Below, piece by piece: positions 28,294-38,700 of a stretch of DNA of 64,000 nt; the first letter of the stretch is position 1; every line of letters starts with the position of its first letter. The stretch covers positions 1,285 to 65,284 of the forward strand of contig MKTT01000089.1 in the NCBI GenBank assembly GCA_001898385.1. The letters are read 5' to 3'. The position numbers were made by a program, and so were the translations under genes. The DNA comes from Planctomycetales bacterium 71-10 (GTDB lineage Bacteria > Planctomycetota > Planctomycetia > Isosphaerales > Isosphaeraceae). Below the pieces are notes generated by a model, which saw only the letters and a program-made list of their open reading frames with translations, made no database searches and was not told the DNA's origin.

Positions 28294-28904
28294 TCGAGGC
28301 CCAGCTCGTCCGCCACGCGGTCGACGGCGCGCGCGAGGCGTTTGCGCAGGGCCTCGGGGCTGCCGCCCAGGTCGGCGGCGATCTCGGCCCAGTCGCGGCC
28401 GGCCTCGCGGCCGTCGAGGATCCGGCGCTCGTCGGGCGAGAGGCGGCGGCGGGCCTCGTCGAGCATCTCGCGGGCGGCGACCTCGCGGCTGGGCGTCGGC
28501 AGCGGGCCGGCGACCTCGGCGAAGGCCCCGCCCTCGGACTCGTCCCCCTCGCCGCCGCCGGCCCGGGTGCGGCGGAAGTCGCGACGCTTGGCCCCCTGGG
28601 CCTTCACGGCGTTCGCCAGCTTGTTGCGGGTCATGGTCGCCAGCAGTTTCAGGAGCTGATCGGGCGCGTCCAGCTCGTACTGGCCCATCGCCGCACGGAC
28701 GAAGAAGCTCGCCATGACGGACTGGCAGACGTCCATCGAATCGAGCATGCGGTTCAGCCGGGTGTCGACCAACCGGACCCGCGCGGCGCGGCGGACGGCC
28801 GGCTCGTAGCGGCGCACCAGCTCGGCCGCCGCTCCCTCGTCGCCGTTGCGGACGCGGCCGATCAGCGCGCGGAAGCCGTCGGCCTCGGATTCGGGCGTGG
28901 ACAT
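28290..28904 (-). CDS. ECF RNA polymerase sigma factor
   Basis: A 204-aa ECF sigma factor. Sigma region 2 is near residues 20-95 (AAAELVRRYEPAVRRAARVR, NRMLDSMDVCQSVMASFFVR, LLKLLATMTRNKLANAVKAQ). A Gly/Glu linker follows, then region 4 near 150-200 (RRRLSPDERRILDGREAGRD with the helix-turn-helix WAEIAADLGGSPEALRKRLA). Planctomycetes have an expanded set of ECF sigmas linked to Ser/Thr kinases instead of anti-sigma factors, and that is the arrangement here: the kinase gene overlaps its stop. Regulation by phosphorylation is therefore likely, but it is inference. Confidence 0.92.
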   Translation of the reverse strand: MSTPESEADGFRALIGRVRNGDEGAAAELVRRYEPAVRRAARVRLVDTRLNRMLDSMDVCQSVMASFFVRAAMGQYELDAPDQLLKLLATMTRNKLANAVKAQGAKRRDFRRTRAGGGEGDESEGGAFAEVAGPLPTPSREVAAREMLDEARRRLSPDERRILDGREAGRDWAEIAADLGGSPEALRKRLARAVDRVADELGLE

Positions 28905-29104
28905 GGTTCGATCTCCCGTCGTTCCCGACCCATCCTCATCCGTCGATCATGCCGGGGCGGCCCCGACGGGGGAACCTCCCCCTCGGATAATTCCCGCCGA
29001 GTTCCCGTCCGGTCGGCCTCGCGACGGTGATAACCCACCGTGCGGGCGTCGAGGACGCCCGGGACCAGTACGAACGACGGCCCGACGATGCGACGGAGGT
29101 TCCG

Positions 29105-29488
29105 ATGAAGACGACGCGAATCCTGGCGACGGCCCTGGCCCTGACGATCGGCGGCGCGATGGCGACGGGCGAGGCCAAGGCCCAGTCGGGCGGCCACCGG
29201 GGCGGCCACTCGGCGAAGGGCTTCTTCCCCGGCGGCGGCTACGGAGGGGGCGGCTACGGGGGCGGCGGCTGGGGCGGCGGGTTCCCCGGCGGCGGATATC
29301 CGGGCGGCGGCTGGGGCTCGCAGCCCTGCTACCCGCCTCGGCCCTACCCGACGCCCTGCCCGCAGCCCTATCCGTCCCCCCGGCCGTATCCGCAGCCGTA
29401 TCCGTTCCCCGGCGGTGGCTGGGGCGGTGGTTACGGCGGCGGCTGGGGCGGGGGCTACGGCGGCGGTGGTTACGGCTTCAAGAAGTGA
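29105..29488 (+). CDS. Secreted Gly/Pro/Tyr-rich low-complexity protein
   Basis: A 127-aa protein with a clear signal peptide (TRILATALALTIGGAMATGE, AKAQS). The mature part is low-complexity: GGGYGGGG-type repeats, a central Pro/Tyr/Cys block (QPCYPPRPYPTPCPQPYPSP), a second Gly/Tyr/Trp block and a GFKK end. Two cysteines lie in the Pro/Tyr block. Such sequences occur in surface, adhesive or matrix proteins; no enzyme activity is expected. It is divergent from the ECF sigma/kinase operon, so their promoters share about 200 nt. A strong hairpin follows the stop. Confidence 0.8.
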   Translation: MKTTRILATALALTIGGAMATGEAKAQSGGHRGGHSAKGFFPGGGYGGGGYGGGGWGGGFPGGGYPGGGWGSQPCYPPRPYPTPCPQPYPSPRPYPQPYPFPGGGWGGGYGGGWGGGYGGGGYGFKK

Positions 29489-29498
29489 TCGACCCGTC

Positions 29499-29532
29499 GA
29501 CGCCCGGGGGCTCCGCGAGCCGCCCGGGCGTC
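29499..29532. terminator. Strong hairpin between convergent genes
   Basis: Perfect 10-bp arms GACGCCCGGG (29499-29508) and CCCGGGCGTC (29523-29532), with an inner GGCT/AGCC stem around a CCGCG loop. It starts 11 nt after the stop of the Gly-rich gene and lies 16 nt from the stop of the convergent ABM gene, so it could act in both directions. There is no U-tract. Confidence 0.6.
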
Positions 29533-29548
29533 CGCACGCGCGGCTCGA

Positions 29549-29833
29549 TCAGAGCGGGACGTACTTCTCCAGGTCGACGCTCTCGACCAGGGGCGGCAGT
29601 TCCTGGCGGACGTAGTGCGCGTAGTGCGCGGAGTTGTTGTGGGCCTGGAGGGCGTCCTCGTCGTCGTACTGCTCGTAGACGAAGAACTTGCGGGGGTCGG
29701 TCGGGCAGCGATGGAACAGGTACATGCGGCAGCCGGGCTCGGACTGCGAGTGCTCCATGAGCCTTCGGAAGCAGTCCGCGGCGCGATCCTCGGAGGCGGG
29801 CTTGATGACGAACGTGACGGCGAGGCAGATCAT
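29549..29833 (-). CDS. Antibiotic-biosynthesis-monooxygenase (ABM) domain protein
   Basis: A 94-aa ferredoxin-like ABM-fold protein: AVTFVIKPASEDRAADCFRR, then HSQSEPGCRMYLFHRCPTDP, KFFVYEQYDDEDALQAHNNS and AHYAHYVRQELPPLV. The SEPGC, FFVYEQY and ALQAHN elements match the YgiN/ABM family of small quinone or heme-related monooxygenases. It is full length for the family. It lies 24 nt downstream of the YqgE/AlgH gene on the same strand and is probably cotranscribed with it. Confidence 0.9.
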   Translation of the reverse strand: MICLAVTFVIKPASEDRAADCFRRLMEHSQSEPGCRMYLFHRCPTDPRKFFVYEQYDDEDALQAHNNSAHYAHYVRQELPPLVESVDLEKYVPL

Positions 29834-29857
29834 GGGGCGTCCTTTCGCTTCGGCGCG

Positions 29858-30412
29858 TCAGTTCGCGCGAGGGTCTTCGGGGACGTGGCGGGGGTCGACG
29901 AGGGAGTGGACCTCGCGACGGCCGGCGAGCGTCGCGGCCTCCTTCCAGAGGGCGTGGGCGCGGTCGCCGAAGGCGTGCTCGGGCCGCGCGGGCGCGAGCA
30001 GCCAGCTCCCCTCGGCCAGCTCGGCTTCGAGCTGGCCGGGGCCCCAGCCGGAGTGGCCGGCGTAGAACAGGGCCCTCCCCTCGGCCGATCCGGCCAGCGA
30101 CTCCATCGCGGCCAGCTCGGTGGCGACGTACAGGTCGTCGACGACGACGATGTTGGCCAGCGGCCGGCGGTCGTGCAGCGCCATCAGGGAGCCCGAGACG
30201 GGCCCCCCGTGGCGGAGCTTCCCCTCGCGGAGGCAGGGCTCCCCGCTGACCCGCCGCCAGACGTCGGTCAGGTCGGAGTCCAGCTCGCGGTTCAGGATCA
30301 GGCCCAGCGCCCCGGACTCGCCGTGCGCCGCGATCAGGACGACCGTCCGCGCGAAGTTCGGGTCGGTCAGGCTGGGGGCGGCGATGAGCAGGCGTCCTCG
30401 CAGCGATTTCAT
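29858..30412 (-). CDS. YqgE/AlgH family protein
   Basis: A 184-aa protein matching the YqgE/AlgH (UPF0301) family: MKSLRGRLLIAAPSLTDPNF, ARTVVLIAAHGESGALGLIL, NRELDSDL, HGGPVSGSLMALHD, and ALFYAGHSGWGPGQLEAELA. The family is widespread, often near ruvX or pyrimidine genes, with no firmly established biochemical role. The start ATG 30412 gives the conserved N-terminus; the frame is open further upstream but only in low-complexity sequence. The ABM gene follows. Confidence 0.92.
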   Translation of the reverse strand: MKSLRGRLLIAAPSLTDPNFARTVVLIAAHGESGALGLILNRELDSDLTDVWRRVSGEPCLREGKLRHGGPVSGSLMALHDRRPLANIVVVDDLYVATELAAMESLAGSAEGRALFYAGHSGWGPGQLEAELAEGSWLLAPARPEHAFGDRAHALWKEAATLAGRREVHSLVDPRHVPEDPRAN

Positions 30413-30462
30413 GGGAGGTTGATCGCGGCACGAGGCCGCGCCGAGGGTCCGGCGGGGGGATC

Positions 30463-30486
30463 GGCGCGGCGGTCCGACGCCGCGCC
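30463..30486 (-). terminator. Hairpin downstream of the NHL-propeller gene
   Basis: Arms GGCGCGGCG (30463-30471) and CGCCGCGCC (30478-30486), a 9-bp perfect stem with a 6-nt loop. It lies 24 nt past the minus-strand stop at 30511. There is no U-tract, so termination strength is uncertain. Confidence 0.45.
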
Positions 30487-30510
30487 TCCGGGGCCCGCCC
30501 CGGCGTCCGC

Positions 30511-31581
30511 TCAACTCAGCCGCTTCAGGAACGACACCCGCCCGGTCGCCACCCATTCGGCGACGAGGATGTTCCCGTCGCGGTCGAAGCAGGCGTCGTG
30601 GGGGTGGATGAACTTCCCATCCGGCCACTGGTCCGGCTGGCTCCGGATCTTGAACCCGTCCAGGACCTTCTTCGTCCACTCGGGGTCGTAGCCCAGGTGG
30701 GTCAGGACCTTGTCGTCCTTGTCCATCAGGGTGATGCGCGCGTGCAGGTCGGGGACCAGAAGGGTCTCGCCGCGGGTGTCGAAGTGGGCCGGGAACGAGA
30801 CGTCGTGGTTGTCATGGCCGACATGCTCGCCGTCGAGCGTGAACCGCTGGAGCCGGGCGTTGGCCCGGTCGGCGACCACCAGGGTCGGCGTGCGGCCCGG
30901 CCGGTCGTCCAGCCAGAGGCCGTGCGGGGTCCGGAACTGCCCCTCGCCCTCGCCCGTGCCGCCGAACGTCTTCACCCACTTCGCGTCCTTGTCGTACTTG
31001 TGGATGTAGTTCGACCCGTAGCCGTCGGCGACGAAGAAGCCGCCGTCGGGCGCGAACGCGACGTTCGTGGGCGCGAAGTTGGCCTTCGGGTCGTCGTAGG
31101 CGTGCGACTCCTTCGGGGCCTCCTTGATCCAGACGGGCTCCCCCTTCAGGTCGGTCTTCACGACGAGGTCGACGGGCATCATCATGGCGAGGTACAGGTA
31201 CTCGACGCCGCCTTCCGTGCGGACGTCGATCCCGTGGCCGCCGCCGTGGAACGCCTTGCCGAACGACCGGACGAACTTCCCCTCCGGGTCGTAGACGGCG
31301 ATCGTGTCCTGCGCCTCGTCGGGCGACTTCGGCTTCGCGCCGCCGGCGCGGTGGGCGATGTAGATGAAGCCCTGGGAGTCCACGGCGATCCCGTGGGTCT
31401 CGAACCAGCGGATGTCGCCGGGGGCCTGGAAGAAGTCGTGATGGCACTCGTAGCGGTGCTCGCCCTCGCCGACGATCGGCCGCTTCGACCCCGACTTGTC
31501 GTCGGCGTGGATGAACGGCCCCGCCGCCGAGGCGGCCAGCGCCCCGACCGCCCCGCGCTTGAGGAATTCGCGCCGATCCAT
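30511..31581 (-). CDS. Tat-exported NHL-repeat beta-propeller protein
   Basis: A 356-aa protein with a twin-arginine signal (MDRREFLKRGAVGALAASAA) followed by NHL/SMP-30-like blades: ETHGIAVDSQGFIYIAHRAG, APTNVAFAPDGGFFVADGYG, FRTPHGLWLDDRPGRTPTLV, FIHPHDACFDRDGNILVAEW. It resembles planctomycete peptidylglycine-monooxygenase-like NHL proteins (peptidyl-alpha-hydroxyglycine lyase propeller type), but I cannot confirm lyase residues. It is exported and likely binds or processes small ligands. It is single in its transcription unit, with a hairpin downstream and a repeat element upstream. Confidence 0.87.
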   Translation of the reverse strand: MDRREFLKRGAVGALAASAAGPFIHADDKSGSKRPIVGEGEHRYECHHDFFQAPGDIRWFETHGIAVDSQGFIYIAHRAGGAKPKSPDEAQDTIAVYDPEGKFVRSFGKAFHGGGHGIDVRTEGGVEYLYLAMMMPVDLVVKTDLKGEPVWIKEAPKESHAYDDPKANFAPTNVAFAPDGGFFVADGYGSNYIHKYDKDAKWVKTFGGTGEGEGQFRTPHGLWLDDRPGRTPTLVVADRANARLQRFTLDGEHVGHDNHDVSFPAHFDTRGETLLVPDLHARITLMDKDDKVLTHLGYDPEWTKKVLDGFKIRSQPDQWPDGKFIHPHDACFDRDGNILVAEWVATGRVSFLKRLS

Positions 31582-31709
31582 GTGACTGCGCCCCCGGTGG
31601 ATGGAGAGTTGCCGGACGTCGTCCCGATCCCGGCACCATACCACGACGGGACGGCCGGGTGAACGGAGTCGCGGGATTGGGTGGGCCTTTGGAATTCGGC
31701 AGTCGGCGT

Positions 31710-31888
31710 CTTCCCCCCTCGCGGGGGAAGACAGACCGCGAAGCGGTCAGATGAGGGGGACGCGAAGCGCGAGCGCCGTCGGGCTCCGAAGGCCCGCCCG
31801 ATCGGGCCGCCGCAAAATGCCACGGCCTTCTGACACGTCGTCCCCCTCATCCGGCCCTCCGGGCCACCTTCCCCCGCGAGGGGGGAAG
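31710..31888. repeat. 179-bp intergenic palindromic repeat, copy 1
   Basis: The ends (31710-31730 and 31868-31888) are perfect 21-bp inverted repeats beginning CTTCCCCC, each itself nearly palindromic. Inside each arm comes a short hairpin (ACCGC-GAA-GCGGT on the left; GCCC-TCC-GGGC on the right) and then GATGAGGGGGACG or its complement. The centre is unrelated between arms. It lies between the NHL-propeller gene and the M16 protease gene, both on the minus strand. Copy 2 at 51833-52011 has the same length and the same ends. It has no coding capacity and no transposase. Confidence 0.85.
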
Positions 31889-32035
31889 GCCGTTACGATG
31901 GCCCCTCGGCTTCCATCGCGAGTCGCCGAAATCTCAAGGCACCCCCACGGTATTCGAAAGAGGAGGGCGGCGGGGCCGAGGGATCTCGACGCCCGCCGCC
32001 CGGGGGGTCAGCGGCGATCGGTCGTCCGATCGCGG

Positions 32036-34813
<2,778 letters not shown>

Positions 34814-34886
34814 GCGCGTTCGCTTTCCTTGATGCCTCGAATGACGGGGATTCCGATGTCCTTCGGCTTGCTCCATCCGTGCCGAG

Positions 34887-35672
34887 TCACGCCCCGGGCC
34901 CCGATCGCGCCGCGCCCTCGGGCGGGGCGGGCCCGGACGGCGGCCGCGGGGTGATGACCATCGCGCCGTCCTTGACCTCCAGAGAGGCGATCCGCCTCAG
35001 GAAGCCCTTGAACCGGCGATCTTCGTCCGTGTCGTCCTCGTCGTCCTCGTCGTCCTCGTCGTCCAGGACGATGTCCGACCGGGCGAGGATGTCGCGGACC
35101 ATCGGCGGCAGCTCCTTCCCCTCGGCGAGCATGGAGACGACCTCCAGCTTGACCCGGCCGTCGCGCAGGGCGACCTTCACCTCGGCCTCGCCGTTGAGGT
35201 AGCGCCCGCGCGTGAGGCTGAAGTCCTGGAGTTCCGTGAGCGGTATGGAGACCCGGGCCTTCAGGTGGTCGCCGACGATCGAGAGGAAGACGTGGTCCTT
35301 CAGCCGCGGCGACTCCTGGATCAGCGCGTTGAGGTCGTCGCCGGAGAGGGACAGCGGCCCGACGGCCTCGCCCGCCTCCACGGCCTTGCGGAACGCCTCG
35401 ACCCGCGCCACGGCCCGCGCCCGCTCCTCCTCGGAGGTCGCGAGCTTCGGCAGCTCGACCGGGGCGTCGGACGTGTACATGTCGCGGTAGCGGACGATGG
35501 TCCGATAGCTCACCAGGGCCGCCAGGGCCAGGGCCAGCATCAGCAGGACCGAGAGGACCACCGCGCCGACGCAGCCGTAGAAGAGGCAGCCGCGGCGGCG
35601 GGGCTCGGCGTCGGCGGGCCAGGTCTCCTTGCCGGGGTCGACGCCGTGGAAGTCGGGATCGTAGCTCGCCAA
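34887..35672 (-). CDS. Membrane-anchored protein with acidic repeat
   Basis: About 261 aa: a short cytosolic N-terminus (LASYDPDFHGVDPGKETWPA), one transmembrane segment (YGCVGAVVLSVLLMLALALA), then an extracytoplasmic domain (LSLSGDDLNALIQESPRLKD; VSIPLTELQDFSLTRGRYLN) resembling planctomycete 'hypothetical' anchored proteins with a LEA/BPI-like beta domain. It contains a poly-Asp/Glu block (DDEDDEDDEDDTDEDRR) encoded by a 9-bp tandem repeat. A TTG start at 35672, preceded by GAGGGA, fits the protein best; ATG 35753 would add 27 Gly/Arg residues. Function unknown. Confidence 0.65.
   Translation of the reverse strand: MASYDPDFHGVDPGKETWPADAEPRRRGCLFYGCVGAVVLSVLLMLALALAALVSYRTIVRYRDMYTSDAPVELPKLATSEEERARAVARVEAFRKAVEAGEAVGPLSLSGDDLNALIQESPRLKDHVFLSIVGDHLKARVSIPLTELQDFSLTRGRYLNGEAEVKVALRDGRVKLEVVSMLAEGKELPPMVRDILARSDIVLDDEDDEDDEDDTDEDRRFKGFLRRIASLEVKDGAMVITPRPPSGPAPPEGAARSGPGA
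35031..35064. repeat. 9-bp tandem repeat inside the acidic protein gene
   Basis: GTCGTCCTC is repeated 3.8 times in perfect tandem (35031-35064), encoding Asp-Glu-Asp units on the minus strand. Unit length is a multiple of three, so copy-number change would lengthen or shorten the acidic block without a frameshift. Confidence 0.85.
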
Positions 35673-35794
35673 GGGTCCCTCGGGGCGAAAGTCTCGCGGC
35701 CGGCCGCGTCCCGATGCGACCCGTCCCCGGCCTCCGGCCGTGTCCCCGATCATCGCCGAACCCGCCCCCGAAGGGAAGGGGGGGCGGCCCCGGC

Positions 35795-38700
35795 TCAATC
35801 GATGATCGGCTGGCTCACGCGGAGGTAGGCCAGGAGGTCGCGGACCTGGTCGTCGGTCAGGTCGTCGAGCAGGCCGTCGGGCATGATGGACGTCTTCGCG
35901 GGCTCGATCGCCTCGACGTCCTCGCGGTCGAGCGTGCGCTCCTCGCCGTCGACCGTGCGGAGGACGACGATGCGAGGGTCGGCGTCGACCCGCACGCCCG
36001 ACAGGACGCGGCCGTCGGCCGTGGCGACGCTGCACGCGGCGTAGCCCTCGCGGATCTCGGCCGAGGGGTCGACCACGGCCAGGAGGAGCGAATCGACGTC
36101 GTCCCGGCGGAACGGCGTGAGGTCGGGCCCGACCTTGCCCCCCTTGTTGAACAGCGCGTGGCAGCGCTCGCAGCGCTGCTGGAACAGGGCCCGGCCCGGC
36201 TTGGGCGTGCCGCCGCCGCCGCGGGCCAGCTCGGCCAGCCTCGCGATGCGCGCCCGGCGATCCGCCGTCGTCGCCTCGGTCGCCGGGCCGAACAGGCGGT
36301 CGGCCAGGGCGTCGACCTTCGGGTCCTTCAGCGACCGCAGCCGCGGCGCGACGTCGCGCGGGATCGATCGGGGGTCGATCCGCCCCGCGGCGGCGGCTTC
36401 GAGGAGCGTCGCCGCCCAGGGCCGGCGCGTGGCCAGGAGGTCGCGGGCCGAGGACTGAACGTCGTCCGGGATCGATCCGTAGGTCGCCAGCACGGCGTCG
36501 GCGATGGCCGGGTCGTCGTACACCGCGAGCGCCGCCAGGGCCGCGGACCGCAGCGGGTTGATCGGCGACTTCAGCGCCAGGGCCTCGACCGCCGGCCGGC
36601 AGGCGTCGACGCGGACCTCGCCCAGCACGCGGAGGTACTGCAACTGCTTCTCACGGTCGCCGTCCGGGTCGGTCAGGACCCGGTTCGCCTCGGCGACGGC
36701 CTCGGGCTTCGCCCGCCGCAGGCCCATCACCACGGACGACCCGCCGTGCTTCTCCAGCGCGTCGGCCAGGGCGGGGGGGAGGTTGGCGGTGGACCGACCC
36801 TGATACGCGGCCTCCAGCCCGGTCATCAGCCGCTTGACGTCCTCGGGCCCCGGGGCCGCCTCCAGCAGCCCGACGCAACGGTCCAGGTCGACCGGCCCGC
36901 CCGCGGCGGCGAAGCGACGCATCAACCGTTCCTGGATCGTGGACCTGCCGACCGCCCCGCCCCAGGCGGCGGGCTTGCGGAATTCCGCCGCCACGGCGTC
37001 CGGATCGGTCGTCGCCTTCGCCTCGATCGCCCACCAGATCAGCAGCGGGAGCCGCGGGTCGGCCGCGTCCTCATCGTGCGACATCAGCCCCCGCACGACC
37101 GCCAGCGCCTGCGGCGCGGGGAGCCGACGCGCCGACGCGGCGAGCTGGGCGCGGACCTCCACCGACGGCTCGCTCGCGGCGATCTCGGCCAGCGCCTTCG
37201 CCACGGCCTCCGTCGCGTCCCCGCCGTCGCAGGCCAGCCGCGCGGCCCATTCCCGGACGGACGGCTCGACGTGCCGCAGCGCCGCCAACGTCGCCGCCTC
37301 GTCGAGCCCGCCGACGAGGTGCAGCGCCCACAGCGCCTCCAGCGCCGGCCGCCCCGCCCGCGACGTCATCAGCCGGCGCAGCTCCGGCGCGAGGCCCGAA
37401 TCCTTGCGGTCGCCGAGCACCCGCAGGGCCGTACGACGCACCCATCGATTGGGATCGTCCAGGCGCTCGACCAGTTCAGGAGACGTGAGGCGGCCCAGGT
37501 CGGGGAGCGGCCCGGCGGGCTTCGCGTCGCGGGGCCGGATGCGGTAGACCCGCCCGGTGTCGACGTCGACGAGGCCCTCGTTGTTCTGGGTGTGCGCCAG
37601 GTGGCCGTCGTGCCAGTCGGCGACGTACAGGAATCCGTCGGGCCCGAGCGTGACGTCGACCGGCCGGAACCTGGGGTCGTCGGTCGTCATGGCGAACCCC
37701 ACGTCGCGCGTGCGGAACGTCGAGCCATCGGGGATCAATTCGCTCATGACGACGTGATTGAGCAACGGGGCGACGCCGAACAGCAGGCCGTCGTACTTGC
37801 TCGGGAAGCGTCCTCCCTCGTAGACGGCGAAGTCGTGCGTGAACCGCGGCGTCGGGTCGTGCTTCATCGCGGGGAAGTAGCCGAACGCATACGGGTTGGA
37901 GAGGGCCCCGTGCTTGTCGAACCCCTTCTGGAGATAGCCCCCCTGGACGTAGTGGAAGCCGCGGGTGTCGCCGCCGTTGTGGCCGGAGAAGAGGCGGCCC
38001 CTCGCGTCGATCTCCACGCCGAACGCGTTGCCGCCGCCCTCGGCGAAGACCTCGTAGGCGCGGCGCTCGGGATGATACCGCCAGATGAGCTGGCCCAGCG
38101 AGCGGACGGCCCGATCCTCCGGCTCGCCGGGCCTCGCCACGCGGCCCGTCACCGTGCTCCCCTGCGCCGCGTAGATCCAGCCGTCGGGGCCCCAGGTCAG
38201 GCTGTTGGCGACGGAGTGCGTGTCCTCCAGGCCGAAGCCTTGCAGCAGGACCTCCGGGTCGCCGTCGGGGACGTCGTCGCGGTCGCGGTCGGGGTAGAAC
38301 AGGAAGTACGGCGGGTTGAGCACGAACACGCCGCCGCGGCCGACGAGCGACGACGTCGCCAGGTTCAGGCCCTCGACGAACGTCTTGCGGCGGTCGTAGA
38401 CGCCATCGCCGTCGACGTCCTCGTGGATCGTGATGCGATCCAGACCGCGGACGTGGTTCGGGGGCGGCTGGGGGACCCTGTCGTACGCCACGCGCCAGAC
38501 GCCGTCGCGGCTGAGCATCTTCAGGCCGGCGGGGTGGGGGTACTCGGCGTACTCGGCCACCCACAGCCGCCCGCGCTCGTCGAAGTTGATGTTCACGGGC
38601 TGGCGGATGACGGGATCGGACAGAACGAGGTCGACGGCCAGGTCGTCGGGCGTCTTGAACGACGTCGCCGGCGCGTTCGGTGCGCCGGGTGCGGCGCGGT

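Noticed and set aside
24163-28659. 1498-aa open frame antisense to the kinase
   Set aside because: Same reason: no domain, extreme Arg/Gly/Gln composition, while the other strand has intact kinase and ATPase motifs.
31710-31888. CRISPR array or insertion sequence at the 179-bp repeat
   Set aside because: There are only paired inverted ends, no direct repeat/spacer pattern and no transposase frame.
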